9,892 nt of DNA from an uncultured Clostridium sp. (lineage in GTDB: Bacteria; Bacillota; Clostridia; TANB77; CAG-508). The stretch is from positions 1 through 9,892 of the forward strand of contig CAMEUC010000034.1 in NCBI GenBank assembly GCA_945937855.1, written 5' to 3'. Position numbers and translations under genes: made by a program. The first letter of the stretch is position 1. Every line of letters begins with the position of its first letter. The notes under the pieces are model-generated. The model saw only the letters and a list, made by a program, of their open reading frames with translations. It ran no database searches and was not told the DNA's origin. This document shows positions 1 through 6,427 of this stretch, in pieces.

Positions 1-133
1 ATAAAACTTTTTCTACTAAATCTGCTACAACAGGTATTTCTAACCATCCTGATATAATAAAGCATGTTATTAATGATATTATTAAAATAATTACTGAAAA
101 TATTGTTAAACCAATTCTATCTAAAATTTTCAT
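1..133 (-). CDS. amaP: AmaP-like membrane anchor protein, N-terminal fragment (runs off left edge)
   Basis: Only the first 44 codons are in the window. The protein begins MKILDRIGLTIFS and continues with a strongly hydrophobic segment (about residues 9-29) ending near GWLEIP, followed by DLVEKVL. This start, a KIxDR-type opening then a membrane helix then a short loop with a tryptophan, matches the alkaline shock response membrane anchor AmaP. In Staphylococcus, AmaP tethers Asp23 to the membrane. The ATG lies three bases after the TAG stop of the asp23-like gene, and the GAGGAG ribosome binding site sits in the last codons of that gene, so the two are almost certainly cotranscribed and probably translationally coupled. 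The rest of the protein, including any second membrane helix, is outside the window. The assignment rests on the N-terminus and on context, and I am fairly confident of it. Confidence 0.75.
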   Translation of the reverse strand, partial: MKILDRIGLTIFSVIILIISLITCFIISGWLEIPVVADLVEKVL

Positions 134-136
134 TTT

Positions 137-559
137 CTACTCCTCTTCCTCTTCTTTTTCTTTATTTTCTTGTGTGTTTGTTTTTATTCCTTGCACATGA
201 ATATTTATCCCTGAAACTTTAAGTCCAGTCATTGTTTCTACTGCTTTTTTTACCCTTCCTTGAATTTCAAAAGCTACATCTGGTATTCTTACACCATATT
301 CAACTATTATATTAACATCTATTCTAGTTTCTTTTTCTCCAACTTCTACTTTAATTCCTTTTGATAAATTCTTTTTACCACTAAAGACCTCTGATATTCC
401 TCCTGCTAATCCTCCTGCCATACTATAAACTCCTTGTACCTCTGATACAGCAACTCCAGCAATAGATGCAACAACTTCATTTGATATTTTTATATCAGCG
501 TTATCTGTAGTCGTTATTTCTTCACTTTCTAATTCGTGAATTTCTTTATCTTCTTCCAT
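137..559 (-). CDS. asp23: Asp23/Gls24 family envelope stress response protein
   Basis: This 140-residue acidic protein is a member of the Asp23/Gls24 (DUF322) family. The core spans about residues 22-125: an ADIKISNEVVASIAG opening, a glycine-rich stretch (MAGGLAGG), a central strand VDVNI-like section with VEYGVRIPDVAFEIQ, and a final GINIHVQGI strand. The tail ends in a run of glutamates. In staphylococci Asp23 is an abundant membrane-associated protein that forms a cell-envelope stress network with AmaP, and the AmaP-like gene follows directly here. The frame is open 13 codons further upstream (to 598), but I chose the ATG at 559 because a full AAGGAGGT ribosome binding site lies seven bases before it and the family similarity begins after it. 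Several Asp23 paralogues exist in Firmicutes; the symbol is chosen because of the AmaP neighbour. Confidence 0.9.
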   Translation of the reverse strand: MEEDKEIHELESEEITTTDNADIKISNEVVASIAGVAVSEVQGVYSMAGGLAGGISEVFSGKKNLSKGIKVEVGEKETRIDVNIIVEYGVRIPDVAFEIQGRVKKAVETMTGLKVSGINIHVQGIKTNTQENKEKEEEEE

Positions 560-582
560 TTTACATACCTCCTTAGATAAAA

Positions 583-618
583 AAATTGATATACTCACAG
601 TATTAAGTATATCAATTT
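583..618 (-). terminator. Perfect 13-bp inverted repeat: terminator of the rhodanese unit and/or asp23 operator
   Basis: Arms at 583-595 and 606-618 (AAATTGATATACT and its exact complement) enclose a 10-base loop. Read on the minus strand, the second arm runs directly into seven Ts, so a transcript arriving from the rhodanese gene could terminate here, although the stem is mostly A-T. The left arm (minus-strand sense) also contains the predicted asp23 -10 hexamer TATACT, so a transcript initiated from that promoter would start in the loop and could not form the hairpin. The repeat could therefore be a protein-binding operator instead of, or as well as, a terminator. Sequence alone does not separate the two. 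Confidence 0.55.
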
Positions 619-634
619 ATGATTTAATTTACAA
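606..634 (-). promoter_or_regulatory. Candidate sigma-A promoter for asp23-amaP
   Basis: On the minus strand there is TTGTAA (634-629), a 17-base spacer and TATACT (611-606). Transcription would begin near 599, giving a leader of about 40 bases that carries the AAGGAGGT site at 574-567. The -10 falls inside one arm of the palindrome at 583-618. In such AT-rich DNA chance matches are common, but the spacing and position are right and the gene otherwise lacks a promoter after the preceding hairpin. Confidence 0.5.
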
Positions 635-659
635 CTGTTTTTTTGAAAATTTTAGTAAT

Positions 660-992
660 TTATCCTATTCCTCCATCTAAATGATATAAATTTTTGTACC
701 CCATTTTTCTTAAAATATTAATTGCATTTTTACTCCTTACTCCTACTGTACAGTATGCTATAATAATTGTATCTTTATCTTTTAATTTTTTTGGGGCTTG
801 TGTATATAATTCATATGTTGGTATATTTATCGCTCCTCTTAAATGACCTTCTTCAAATTCTTGTGGACTTCTTACATCTAGTAATATAACATTAGTATTA
901 TTATTAAAAATCTCTTTCATTTCCTCTTTTGTAAGATTTTCTTTAGATCTATATAATTTTTTTATCCAATTTTTCAAATTTATCATCTCCAA
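660..992 (-). CDS. Single-domain rhodanese-like sulfurtransferase
   Basis: This protein of about 110 residues is a stand-alone rhodanese domain. The N-terminal part is short, hydrophilic and basic, then comes the fold: VILLDVRSPQEFEEGHLRGA with IP (about residues 35-58), the active-site loop C-T-V-G-V-R-S with the catalytic cysteine at about residue 81, and a closing GYKNLYHLDGGIG. The CxxGxRS loop is the persulfide-carrying site of the family, so sulfur transfer is likely; the sulfur donor and acceptor cannot be inferred. The protein ends immediately after GGIG, slightly earlier than many relatives. No ATG is well placed: AGGAG at 1005-1001 best serves a TTG at 992 (or 995), whereas the ATG at 986 would be 14 bases away. 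The ribosome binding site lies inside a long hairpin that also ends the preceding gene. Confidence 0.88.
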   Translation of the reverse strand: MEMINLKNWIKKLYRSKENLTKEEMKEIFNNNTNVILLDVRSPQEFEEGHLRGAINIPTYELYTQAPKKLKDKDTIIIAYCTVGVRSKNAINILRKMGYKNLYHLDGGIG

Positions 993-1034
993 CAAAAAAA
1001 CTCCTAATATTATTTTATTAAGAGTTTTTTTGTT
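991..1034 (-). terminator. Long hairpin after the SecD-like gene, overlapping the rhodanese start
   Basis: On the minus strand, 1034-1016 pairs with 1009-991 over 19 positions, including one U-G wobble (1021 with 1004), around a six-base loop (AAATAA). It has an A7 tract on the 5' arm and a U7 tract on the 3' arm flanking a CTC/GAG core, the shape of an intrinsic terminator for the SecD-like gene, which stops at 1056. The AGGAG site at 1005-1001 and the TTG start of the rhodanese gene lie in the 3' arm, so in a read-through transcript the hairpin would hide that gene's ribosome binding site. Confidence 0.65.
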
Positions 1035-1055
1035 GCGTTACAGTTTCAGAAATAA

Positions 1056-2432
1056 TTATTTATTTAACATTTTTAAAACATTTCTTGTTATAGCCAAATT
1101 GTATATATATAAGCAGAAGCTTCCCCAAACTAAAGTCATTCCTAAGCTATTTATTCTTGTTAAGGAATTAAATGCAAGAACTACTGCAAGTATATACACT
1201 ATAATTGTTCTTAATGCAAATTTTCCAATTAGCTTCCATTCTATCTGCCCTTTTTTCTTTAAATTACTTAACATAGCATATACTAAAATATAATTTAAGA
1301 TGGCTGATATTATTATTCCTAAAATTCCTTCTATTGTTATTATTACATTTGTGTATCTTATAACCAATAGTAGTAGTGCTATATATCCTATTTGTAAAAA
1401 TGTTGCTATAAATCCTTTTGCTTTAAATTTAACAATCAAAACTATACAAGCAACTACAAGTATTATTGATGGAATTGCAATACCTATAAATATCATATTT
1501 TGTGTCATTTTTGTTTCTACATGTTCTTCTGAAAAATCATAGTCTATTGGTAAAACCTCATTATTTATTATAGTAGCAATATTATTTATTTCTTTAACAT
1601 ATTCTTCTAAATCTTCACTATTTTGTACTTCTGCAATAGGAATATACAAAACTCCTGTAGACATTTTTTCTCCAAAATAAGTTGAGCTATATGTTTGTCC
1701 ATCTAATACTACACTTACATATTTTGTGGTATCTACTTCTTCCATTTCTCCTTCTTCATTTTCTTGTTCTTCAGTAGATTTTACATACACTGTACTTATT
1801 TCTTCAAGTTTCTTTGTTCCCTCTTTGTTAAAATTAATTTGTAAATATATAGTAGTTGAAGTTCCTGTTTCATCACTTGATCCATAAACCACTTTTGCAG
1901 ATTTTACATCATTATAATCTAGTAAGCTAATTTTTGTTTCTTTATCTATCACATTAAATAAACCTTTTTGTCCCAAGTGTTCACTTATTTCATGAACATC
2001 GTCATTATCTTGTAGAGTTATAGTTATTTCTCCTGTTTCTTCGTTAAGTTTTAATTCATATTCTCCTACATTCATTCCTTTTAATCTATTTTTTAATATT
2101 TTTTTAGTTAATTTATAATTTTCTTTAGTTAAGTTTTGTTCATTATTTACTGTCTCATTTTTTACAGTATATCCATTTTTTTCTGTATATTCTGTTTGTC
2201 CATCATCTACAACTATATTTCCTTCTGCATTATATATAACCTCTTTTTCTTCTGTTGTTGGTTTACAAGTTAATACAGCTGTATTTGTAAATTGCATTCC
2301 TAATTTATAATCTTTTATTATATTTACTGTTCTAAAATCTTCTTTTTTATATACTCCAAAAAATGAAGCAAATATTATTATTGCTACAAATAGCAAAATA
2401 GCTACTATTTCAATTCTCTTTAATGTTTTCAA
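1056..2432 (-). CDS. Divergent SecD-family membrane protein (protein translocase SecD-like)
   Basis: This 458-residue protein has the SecD layout: one N-terminal membrane helix (about 8-27), a large extracytoplasmic region (about 30-310), then five membrane helices (about 313-336, 340-360, 366-389, 402-424, 431-452). Family landmarks remain, such as ILKNRLKGMNVGE (about 112-124), VVLDGQTYSS (241-250) and EGILGIIIS (368-376). SecD normally works with SecF to help preproteins leave the Sec channel using the proton gradient. Two features are unusual: the first conserved motif (GLDLxGG in relatives) is reduced to LGMQFTN, and the fourth helix has no aspartate where SecD carries VDAN. No secF gene lies next to it, and an acidic insertion occurs around 219-234. 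The start is TTG, seven bases after GGGAGG; the upstream HD gene ends 13 bases before it. Family membership is fairly sure; translocase activity is not. Confidence 0.8.
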   Translation of the reverse strand: MKTLKRIEIVAILLFVAIIIFASFFGVYKKEDFRTVNIIKDYKLGMQFTNTAVLTCKPTTEEKEVIYNAEGNIVVDDGQTEYTEKNGYTVKNETVNNEQNLTKENYKLTKKILKNRLKGMNVGEYELKLNEETGEITITLQDNDDVHEISEHLGQKGLFNVIDKETKISLLDYNDVKSAKVVYGSSDETGTSTTIYLQINFNKEGTKKLEEISTVYVKSTEEQENEEGEMEEVDTTKYVSVVLDGQTYSSTYFGEKMSTGVLYIPIAEVQNSEDLEEYVKEINNIATIINNEVLPIDYDFSEEHVETKMTQNMIFIGIAIPSIILVVACIVLIVKFKAKGFIATFLQIGYIALLLLVIRYTNVIITIEGILGIIISAILNYILVYAMLSNLKKKGQIEWKLIGKFALRTIIVYILAVVLAFNSLTRINSLGMTLVWGSFCLYIYNLAITRNVLKMLNK

Positions 2433-2444
2433 TTTTATTCCTCC

Positions 2445-3104
2445 CTATAATAACCTTGTATCATTTATTATTAATTCAAACCAAATATTTAAATATTTAG
2501 CTGCATATTTACTCATTCTTGTTCTTTCCATAAAGATTTCAAAATAATCAAGCACTGGGCAGATATTTGTGTCTATACTTAAGTTAAGCATAACTCTTCT
2601 ATTTTCTTTATCTATTTCTAATTTAGTATTTGTTACAGCATAATTTACTCTATCGTGTATTTCAAAAGATGTTTTGTTTGGATTAACTACTCTATCTCTA
2701 TGAACATCTGATTTATCTGCCAAAATTAGTGCTGCAGATATATCACTTACAGCTGTTCCAGTTGCTTCATCATGATTTCCTATTGCAGACATTATCTCTG
2801 TCCTATCCTTTAAATCCATTCCCATATCTTTTAAGATATTATAAGCCAAGATTGCTCCACTATGAGCATGGTCTACTCTGTTTACTCCATTTCCAATATC
2901 ATGTAAAAAGCCTGCTATTCTAGCTAATTCCACTCTATGTTCATCATATCCTAAATCTTGTAAAATCTTAGCTGCTCTATTTGCTACTATACTAACATGT
3001 CTAATAGAATGTTCTGTATAGCCTAATGCATTTAATTGTCTTTGCGCTCCAACAATTAATTCTTGCACTTCTGGATTATTTTTAACATCATCAAACGTTA
3101 CCAA
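2445..3104 (-). CDS. HD-domain (HDIG) metal-dependent phosphohydrolase
   Basis: This 219-residue soluble protein has an HD-domain metal site: H36 in SIRHV, H68-D69 in FLHDIGNG, further histidines at H79 and H81, H111-D112 in GNHDEA, and D130 in ILADKSD. This is the H...HD...D ligand set of the HD superfamily of phosphohydrolases and phosphodiesterases, with extra histidines that would allow a two-metal centre. The natural substrate cannot be deduced; relatives act on nucleotides, cyclic dinucleotides or phosphorylated metabolites. No signal peptide or membrane helix is visible. The start is TTG at 3104, with GGAGG ending nine bases before it and no competing ATG. It is the first gene of an apparent three-gene unit with the SecD-like and rhodanese genes and has its own candidate promoter just upstream. 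Confidence 0.85.
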   Translation of the reverse strand: MVTFDDVKNNPEVQELIVGAQRQLNALGYTEHSIRHVSIVANRAAKILQDLGYDEHRVELARIAGFLHDIGNGVNRVDHAHSGAILAYNILKDMGMDLKDRTEIMSAIGNHDEATGTAVSDISAALILADKSDVHRDRVVNPNKTSFEIHDRVNYAVTNTKLEIDKENRRVMLNLSIDTNICPVLDYFEIFMERTRMSKYAAKYLNIWFELIINDTRLL

Positions 3105-3132
3105 TAAAAATTACCTCCATTCTCTTTTGTAA

Positions 3133-3161
3133 ATTTTATATTAAATAATGAAAAATATCAA
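3133..3161 (-). promoter_or_regulatory. Candidate sigma-A promoter for the HD / SecD-like / rhodanese unit
   Basis: On the minus strand there is TTGATA (3161-3156), a 17-base spacer and TAAAAT (3138-3133). The predicted start of transcription, near 3126, leaves a leader of about 22 bases containing the GGAGGTAA site at 3118-3111. The hexamers are close to consensus and the spacing is ideal. Confidence 0.6.
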
Positions 3162-3201
3162 CTGTTTTTTCTTATTTTTTTAATTTAAACAATTACAATT
3201 T

Positions 3202-3225
3202 AGGAACGACGATGACGTCGTTCCT
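3202..3225 (-). terminator. GC-rich perfect hairpin after nrdG (possible terminator, no U-tract)
   Basis: A 10-bp perfect stem (AGGAACGACG at 3202-3211 with 3216-3225) closes a four-base loop. It starts 26 bases after the nrdG stop and precedes the promoter of the next unit, so its position suits the end of the nrdDG transcript. On neither strand is it followed by a run of Ts, so it is not a textbook intrinsic terminator; it could instead act as a 3' stabilising stem or be an intergenic repeat. Confidence 0.4.
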
Positions 3226-3250
3226 TATCAGTTCTGCTATTCCATATTTT

Positions 3251-3823
3251 TTATATAAATATACCTTTATCTATATTTTGTAAATTGTTGTATTTTTCAA
3301 ATGTGCGAACACTTTTGTATTTTTCTATTTCTACTGCCTTTTTTTGTTTTAAAGATTCCTGCATGTCTAATACTCTTTGGTTTTTTGAACCTTTAAAATA
3401 TAAGTTTAAACTTTTTTCCTCTAATATAAATTTTCCATCTACTAATACATCTATGTTTTCTAATAAAGTTCTTAACTTTACATTTGTTTCTGATGTTTTT
3501 AGTAATTCTTCAAATGTAAAACCTGTATAACACCATACGTTTAAGCCATTTTTCTTACAAAACTTTGCGATTTCTCCTGATGCTTCTGGTTGAAACATTG
3601 GGTCCCCTCCAGATAAAGTTATTCCGTCTTGATTTTTTATGCTGAGGATTTGTTTTTTCAAATCCTCAACATCTACTAAAAATCCATCTTCAAAACTATG
3701 TGTTTCTGGATTATGGCACCCTTTACAATTGTGAGAACACCCTTGTGTCCATATTACTGTTCTTATTCCTTCACCATCAACTATACTATCTGTTTGTATT
3801 TCAGCTGCTAATCTTATTTTCAT
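3251..3823 (-). CDS. nrdG: Anaerobic ribonucleoside-triphosphate reductase activating protein (radical SAM)
   Basis: This 190-residue protein is the activase of class III ribonucleotide reductase. It binds a [4Fe-4S] cluster through the radical-SAM motif C29-x3-C33-x2-C36 (GCSHNCKGCHNPE) and reductively cleaves S-adenosylmethionine to place the glycyl radical on NrdD. Other family marks are GEGIRTVIWTQGC (17-29), SGGDPMFQ (71-78, the SAM-contacting glycine motif), WCYTGF (97-102), DVLVDGKF (125-132) and the FKGSKNQRV segment (143-151). A tail of about 30 residues after that exceeds the usual minimum for the family. Its ATG shares one base with the nrdD TAA stop (TAATG), and no good ribosome binding site lies at normal distance, so translation is probably coupled to nrdD. 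The identification is very secure. Confidence 0.95.
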   Translation of the reverse strand: MKIRLAAEIQTDSIVDGEGIRTVIWTQGCSHNCKGCHNPETHSFEDGFLVDVEDLKKQILSIKNQDGITLSGGDPMFQPEASGEIAKFCKKNGLNVWCYTGFTFEELLKTSETNVKLRTLLENIDVLVDGKFILEEKSLNLYFKGSKNQRVLDMQESLKQKKAVEIEKYKSVRTFEKYNNLQNIDKGIFI

Positions 3824-6180
3824 TATATTTTATGTTTAACCCTATCCCTTTCTTCACATTTTTTACCATTGTTAAATCTGTCTAATGTTCCAACTAAGTA
3901 ACCTGTTATTCTTCTTATTCTTTCAAATTTAACATCATCTTCATGCCTTCCACATCCAGGACATACATCCCCAATTACTCCTGTAAATCCGCATACAGGG
4001 TCTCTATCTACTGGGTGATTTACTGCTCCATAGCCAATTCCTGCTTCTTTCATAATTCTAATTACTTTTTCAAATGCCTCTACATTTTCTGTAGTATCTC
4101 CATCTAATTCAATATATGATATATGCCCTGCATTTGTAAATGCATGATATGGTGCTTCTGTTTTTATTTTGTGTTCTACTGTTGTTTTATAGTATACTGG
4201 CACATGGAATGAGTTTGTATAATATTCTCTATCTGTAATTCCTTTTATTTTTCCATATATTGCTTTATCCATAGCTGTAAATCTTCCAGATAAACCTTCT
4301 GCTGGTGTTGCAAGTAATGTGAAATTCAAATTATATTTTTCTGAATATTCATCCATTTTCTTTCTCATAAAGCCTATTATCTCTAGTCCTAATTTTTGTG
4401 CTTCTTCACTTTCTCCATGATGTTTACCTGTTAATGCTTTTAAGCATTCTGCAAGACCTATAAATCCTACAGATAGTGTTCCATGTTTATAAATTTTACG
4501 TAATTTGTCTCCAGGTTTTAGTTTTTCACTATCTAGCCAAACTCCTTGTCCTAGAAGGAATGGAAAGTTGTATATTCTTTTATTACATTGTATTTCAAAT
4601 CTTTCTAATAATTGGTCTTTTACTAATTCTAGTTTTTCTTCTAATTCTTTATAAAAACCTTCAATATCAGCTTTTTCTCCATTTAAAATTCCGTGTTTAA
4701 TTCCAAGTCTTGGTAAGTTAATTGATGTAAAAGATAAGTTTCCTCTTCCTGCTGTTACTACTTTGTTTGGGTCTACGTGATTTCCAAGTACCCTTGTTCT
4801 ACACCCCATATATGCAACCTCTGTATTATAATCTTCTGGATTATAATATTCTAAGTTAAAAGGTGCATCTATAAAAGAGAAGTTAGGGAATAATCTTTTT
4901 GCAGATACTTTGCAAGCAAGTTTAAATAAATCATAGTTCTTATCTTCTGGATTATAGTTTACTCCCTCTTTTATTTTAAATATTGAAATTGGGAATATTG
5001 GTGTTTCTCCCTTTCCTAAGCCTTCTTCGGTTGCAAGTAGGAAGTTTTTTATAACCATTCTTCCTTCAGGGCTTGTATCTGTTCCAAAATTTACAGATGA
5101 AAATGGAACTTGAGCTCCTGCTCTTGAGTGCATTGTATTTAAATTATGAATAAATGCCTCCATTGCTTGGTATGTAATTCTATTTGTTTTTTCTAGAGCT
5201 TTTTTATAAGATAATCTAAACATCCTTTTTAAGTTTTCAGCATCTCTACAATATGCATCGAAAATAGAAATATCAAATTCTATACTTGTTAGTTTATCTA
5301 TTTCTCTTGTTATTCCATTAATGGCAATAAATTTTATATAGTCTGTTAACTCTAAAAAATCATATACAGTTTGTTTAAATTGTTTTTTAAATGTTTTTAA
5401 AACCCCTGGTGCCATGTAATAATCAAATGCTGGTATGCTTTGTCCTCCATGTTGATCATTTTGGTTAGATTGAATTGCAATTGCTGCAAGTGCTGAGTAA
5501 GACATTATATCGTTTGGTTCTCTTAAAAAGCCATGTCCTGTTGAAAAACCATCTGTATATAATTTATTCAAATCTATTTGGCAACATGTTGTTGTTCCCA
5601 TTGGTAAAAAGTCCATATCGTGAATATGAATATCTCCACTATCGTGTGCTTCTGCAAATTTTCTTTTCATTAGATATGATTTTGCAAATTCTTTTGAAAC
5701 TGTGCTACCATATTGTAACATTGTTCCCATTGCTGTATCTCCATCTATATTTGCATTTTCTCTTTTTGCATCTTCTTCATGTGCTGATTTTAATCCTAAA
5801 TTTTCTAATGCTTTTAAAAATTTATGTTGTTTCTTCTCATCAAAAAATACTTGCCTTGATTGTGTTCTTCTTTCTCTATATGCTTTAAATGATTCATATA
5901 CATCTTCATATCCATTTGACTTTAGTTGTTCTTCAATTAAGTCCTGAATTTCTTCAATTTTAATTTTTTCTTTTTCTAATTTTTCAATTTTTTCTATAAC
6001 TTTATTATAAATTTTATATATGTCTTTATCAATATATTTGTGTGTTTCTTCGTCTTCTGTATAAACACTATCAAATCCTTTTTTTATTGCAAGCGCAATT
6101 TTGCTACCATCGAAATTTACTCGTTTTCCATCTCTTTTCACAACAATTATATCAATATTTTTTTCTAAATTATCTTGCAT
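3823..6180 (-). CDS. nrdD: Anaerobic (class III) ribonucleoside-triphosphate reductase, glycyl-radical enzyme
   Basis: This 785-residue enzyme reduces ribonucleoside triphosphates to deoxyribonucleotides without oxygen, in the cytoplasm. Residues about 12-100 form an ATP-cone allosteric domain (VVKRDGKRVNFDGSKI). The glycyl-radical barrel follows, with GDIHIHDMDFLP (182-193), a paired cysteine at C199-C200, HSRAGAQVPFSSVNFGTD (351-368) and C460 in YMGCRTRV. The C-terminus has a zinc-binding section with C730, C740 and C743, and the radical site around G760 in RRITGYLVG, close to the end as expected. Of the usual two CxxC pairs, the first retains only C730, with D727 at the other position; H722 is nearby. 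The ATG follows GGAGGT by six bases. nrdG overlaps its stop. This enzyme implies growth without oxygen. Confidence 0.97.
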   Translation of the reverse strand: MQDNLEKNIDIIVVKRDGKRVNFDGSKIALAIKKGFDSVYTEDEETHKYIDKDIYKIYNKVIEKIEKLEKEKIKIEEIQDLIEEQLKSNGYEDVYESFKAYRERRTQSRQVFFDEKKQHKFLKALENLGLKSAHEEDAKRENANIDGDTAMGTMLQYGSTVSKEFAKSYLMKRKFAEAHDSGDIHIHDMDFLPMGTTTCCQIDLNKLYTDGFSTGHGFLREPNDIMSYSALAAIAIQSNQNDQHGGQSIPAFDYYMAPGVLKTFKKQFKQTVYDFLELTDYIKFIAINGITREIDKLTSIEFDISIFDAYCRDAENLKRMFRLSYKKALEKTNRITYQAMEAFIHNLNTMHSRAGAQVPFSSVNFGTDTSPEGRMVIKNFLLATEEGLGKGETPIFPISIFKIKEGVNYNPEDKNYDLFKLACKVSAKRLFPNFSFIDAPFNLEYYNPEDYNTEVAYMGCRTRVLGNHVDPNKVVTAGRGNLSFTSINLPRLGIKHGILNGEKADIEGFYKELEEKLELVKDQLLERFEIQCNKRIYNFPFLLGQGVWLDSEKLKPGDKLRKIYKHGTLSVGFIGLAECLKALTGKHHGESEEAQKLGLEIIGFMRKKMDEYSEKYNLNFTLLATPAEGLSGRFTAMDKAIYGKIKGITDREYYTNSFHVPVYYKTTVEHKIKTEAPYHAFTNAGHISYIELDGDTTENVEAFEKVIRIMKEAGIGYGAVNHPVDRDPVCGFTGVIGDVCPGCGRHEDDVKFERIRRITGYLVGTLDRFNNGKKCEERDRVKHKI

Positions 6181-6217
6181 ATTTTTACCTCCATTTTACT
6201 TTTTCCTTTGTAAACTG

Positions 6218-6247
6218 ATTATATATGTAAGCCTATTCTTATGTCAA
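6218..6247 (-). promoter_or_regulatory. Consensus sigma-A promoter for nrdDG
   Basis: On the minus strand there is TTGACA (6247-6242), an 18-base spacer and TATAAT (6223-6218); both hexamers match the consensus exactly. Transcription would start near 6211, giving a leader of about 30 bases with GGAGGT at 6192-6187. I could not find a convincing pair of NrdR boxes around it, so the mode of control is unknown. Confidence 0.75.
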
Positions 6248-6323
6248 TATTTTTTGTGAAAAATTTAAGTTTTTGAAAAAATGATTTTTTTAAAATTTAA
6301 TATTTTGGAATATTTTTTTACGT

Positions 6324-6355
6324 TGTATGGGCACCTGTGGGAAGGTGCCCATACA
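6324..6355. repeat. GC-rich perfect 13-bp inverted repeat between rny and nrdD
   Basis: The arms TGTATGGGCACCT (6324-6336) and its exact complement (6343-6355) surround a six-base loop, GTGGGA. The core is G/C-rich in otherwise very AT-rich DNA. It is not followed by Ts on either strand, and it lies beyond the clear rny terminator and about 75 bases upstream of the nrdDG promoter, so neither unit obviously explains it. It could be a regulator site, a small structured RNA or a dispersed intergenic palindrome. Confidence 0.6.
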
Positions 6356-6390
6356 TCATTTGCAATCACTTTCTTGTTTAATTGGTTATT

Positions 6391-6420
6391 GAAAAAGCTC
6401 CCAAGTAAAAACTTGGGAGT
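6391..6420 (-). terminator. Intrinsic terminator of rny
   Basis: On the minus strand a 9-bp perfect stem (CTCCCAAGT at 6419-6411 with 6406-6398) and a four-base loop are followed by C and five Ts. It begins nine bases after the rny TAA stop. The opposite strand also has a T-rich tail (TTTTGTTTTT), so the element could work in both directions. Confidence 0.85.
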
Positions 6421-6427
6421 TTTGTTT

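Noticed and set aside
1050..1061. Perfect 12-base palindrome AAATAATTATTT at the end of the SecD-like gene
   Set aside because: It is A/T-only, overlaps the last codons and stop, and is expected by chance in this composition.
1030..1542. Plus-strand open frames opposite the SecD-like gene (and similar ones opposite nrdD, rny and metK)
   Set aside because: They are antisense shadows of well-supported minus-strand genes, lack ribosome binding sites, and their hydrophobic composition is what AT-rich reverse-strand reading produces.
6180..6300. Possible NrdR boxes upstream of nrdD (segments such as TTACATATATAATCAG)
   Set aside because: The matches are poor and lie in AT-rich promoter sequence; no properly spaced pair of boxes is visible.
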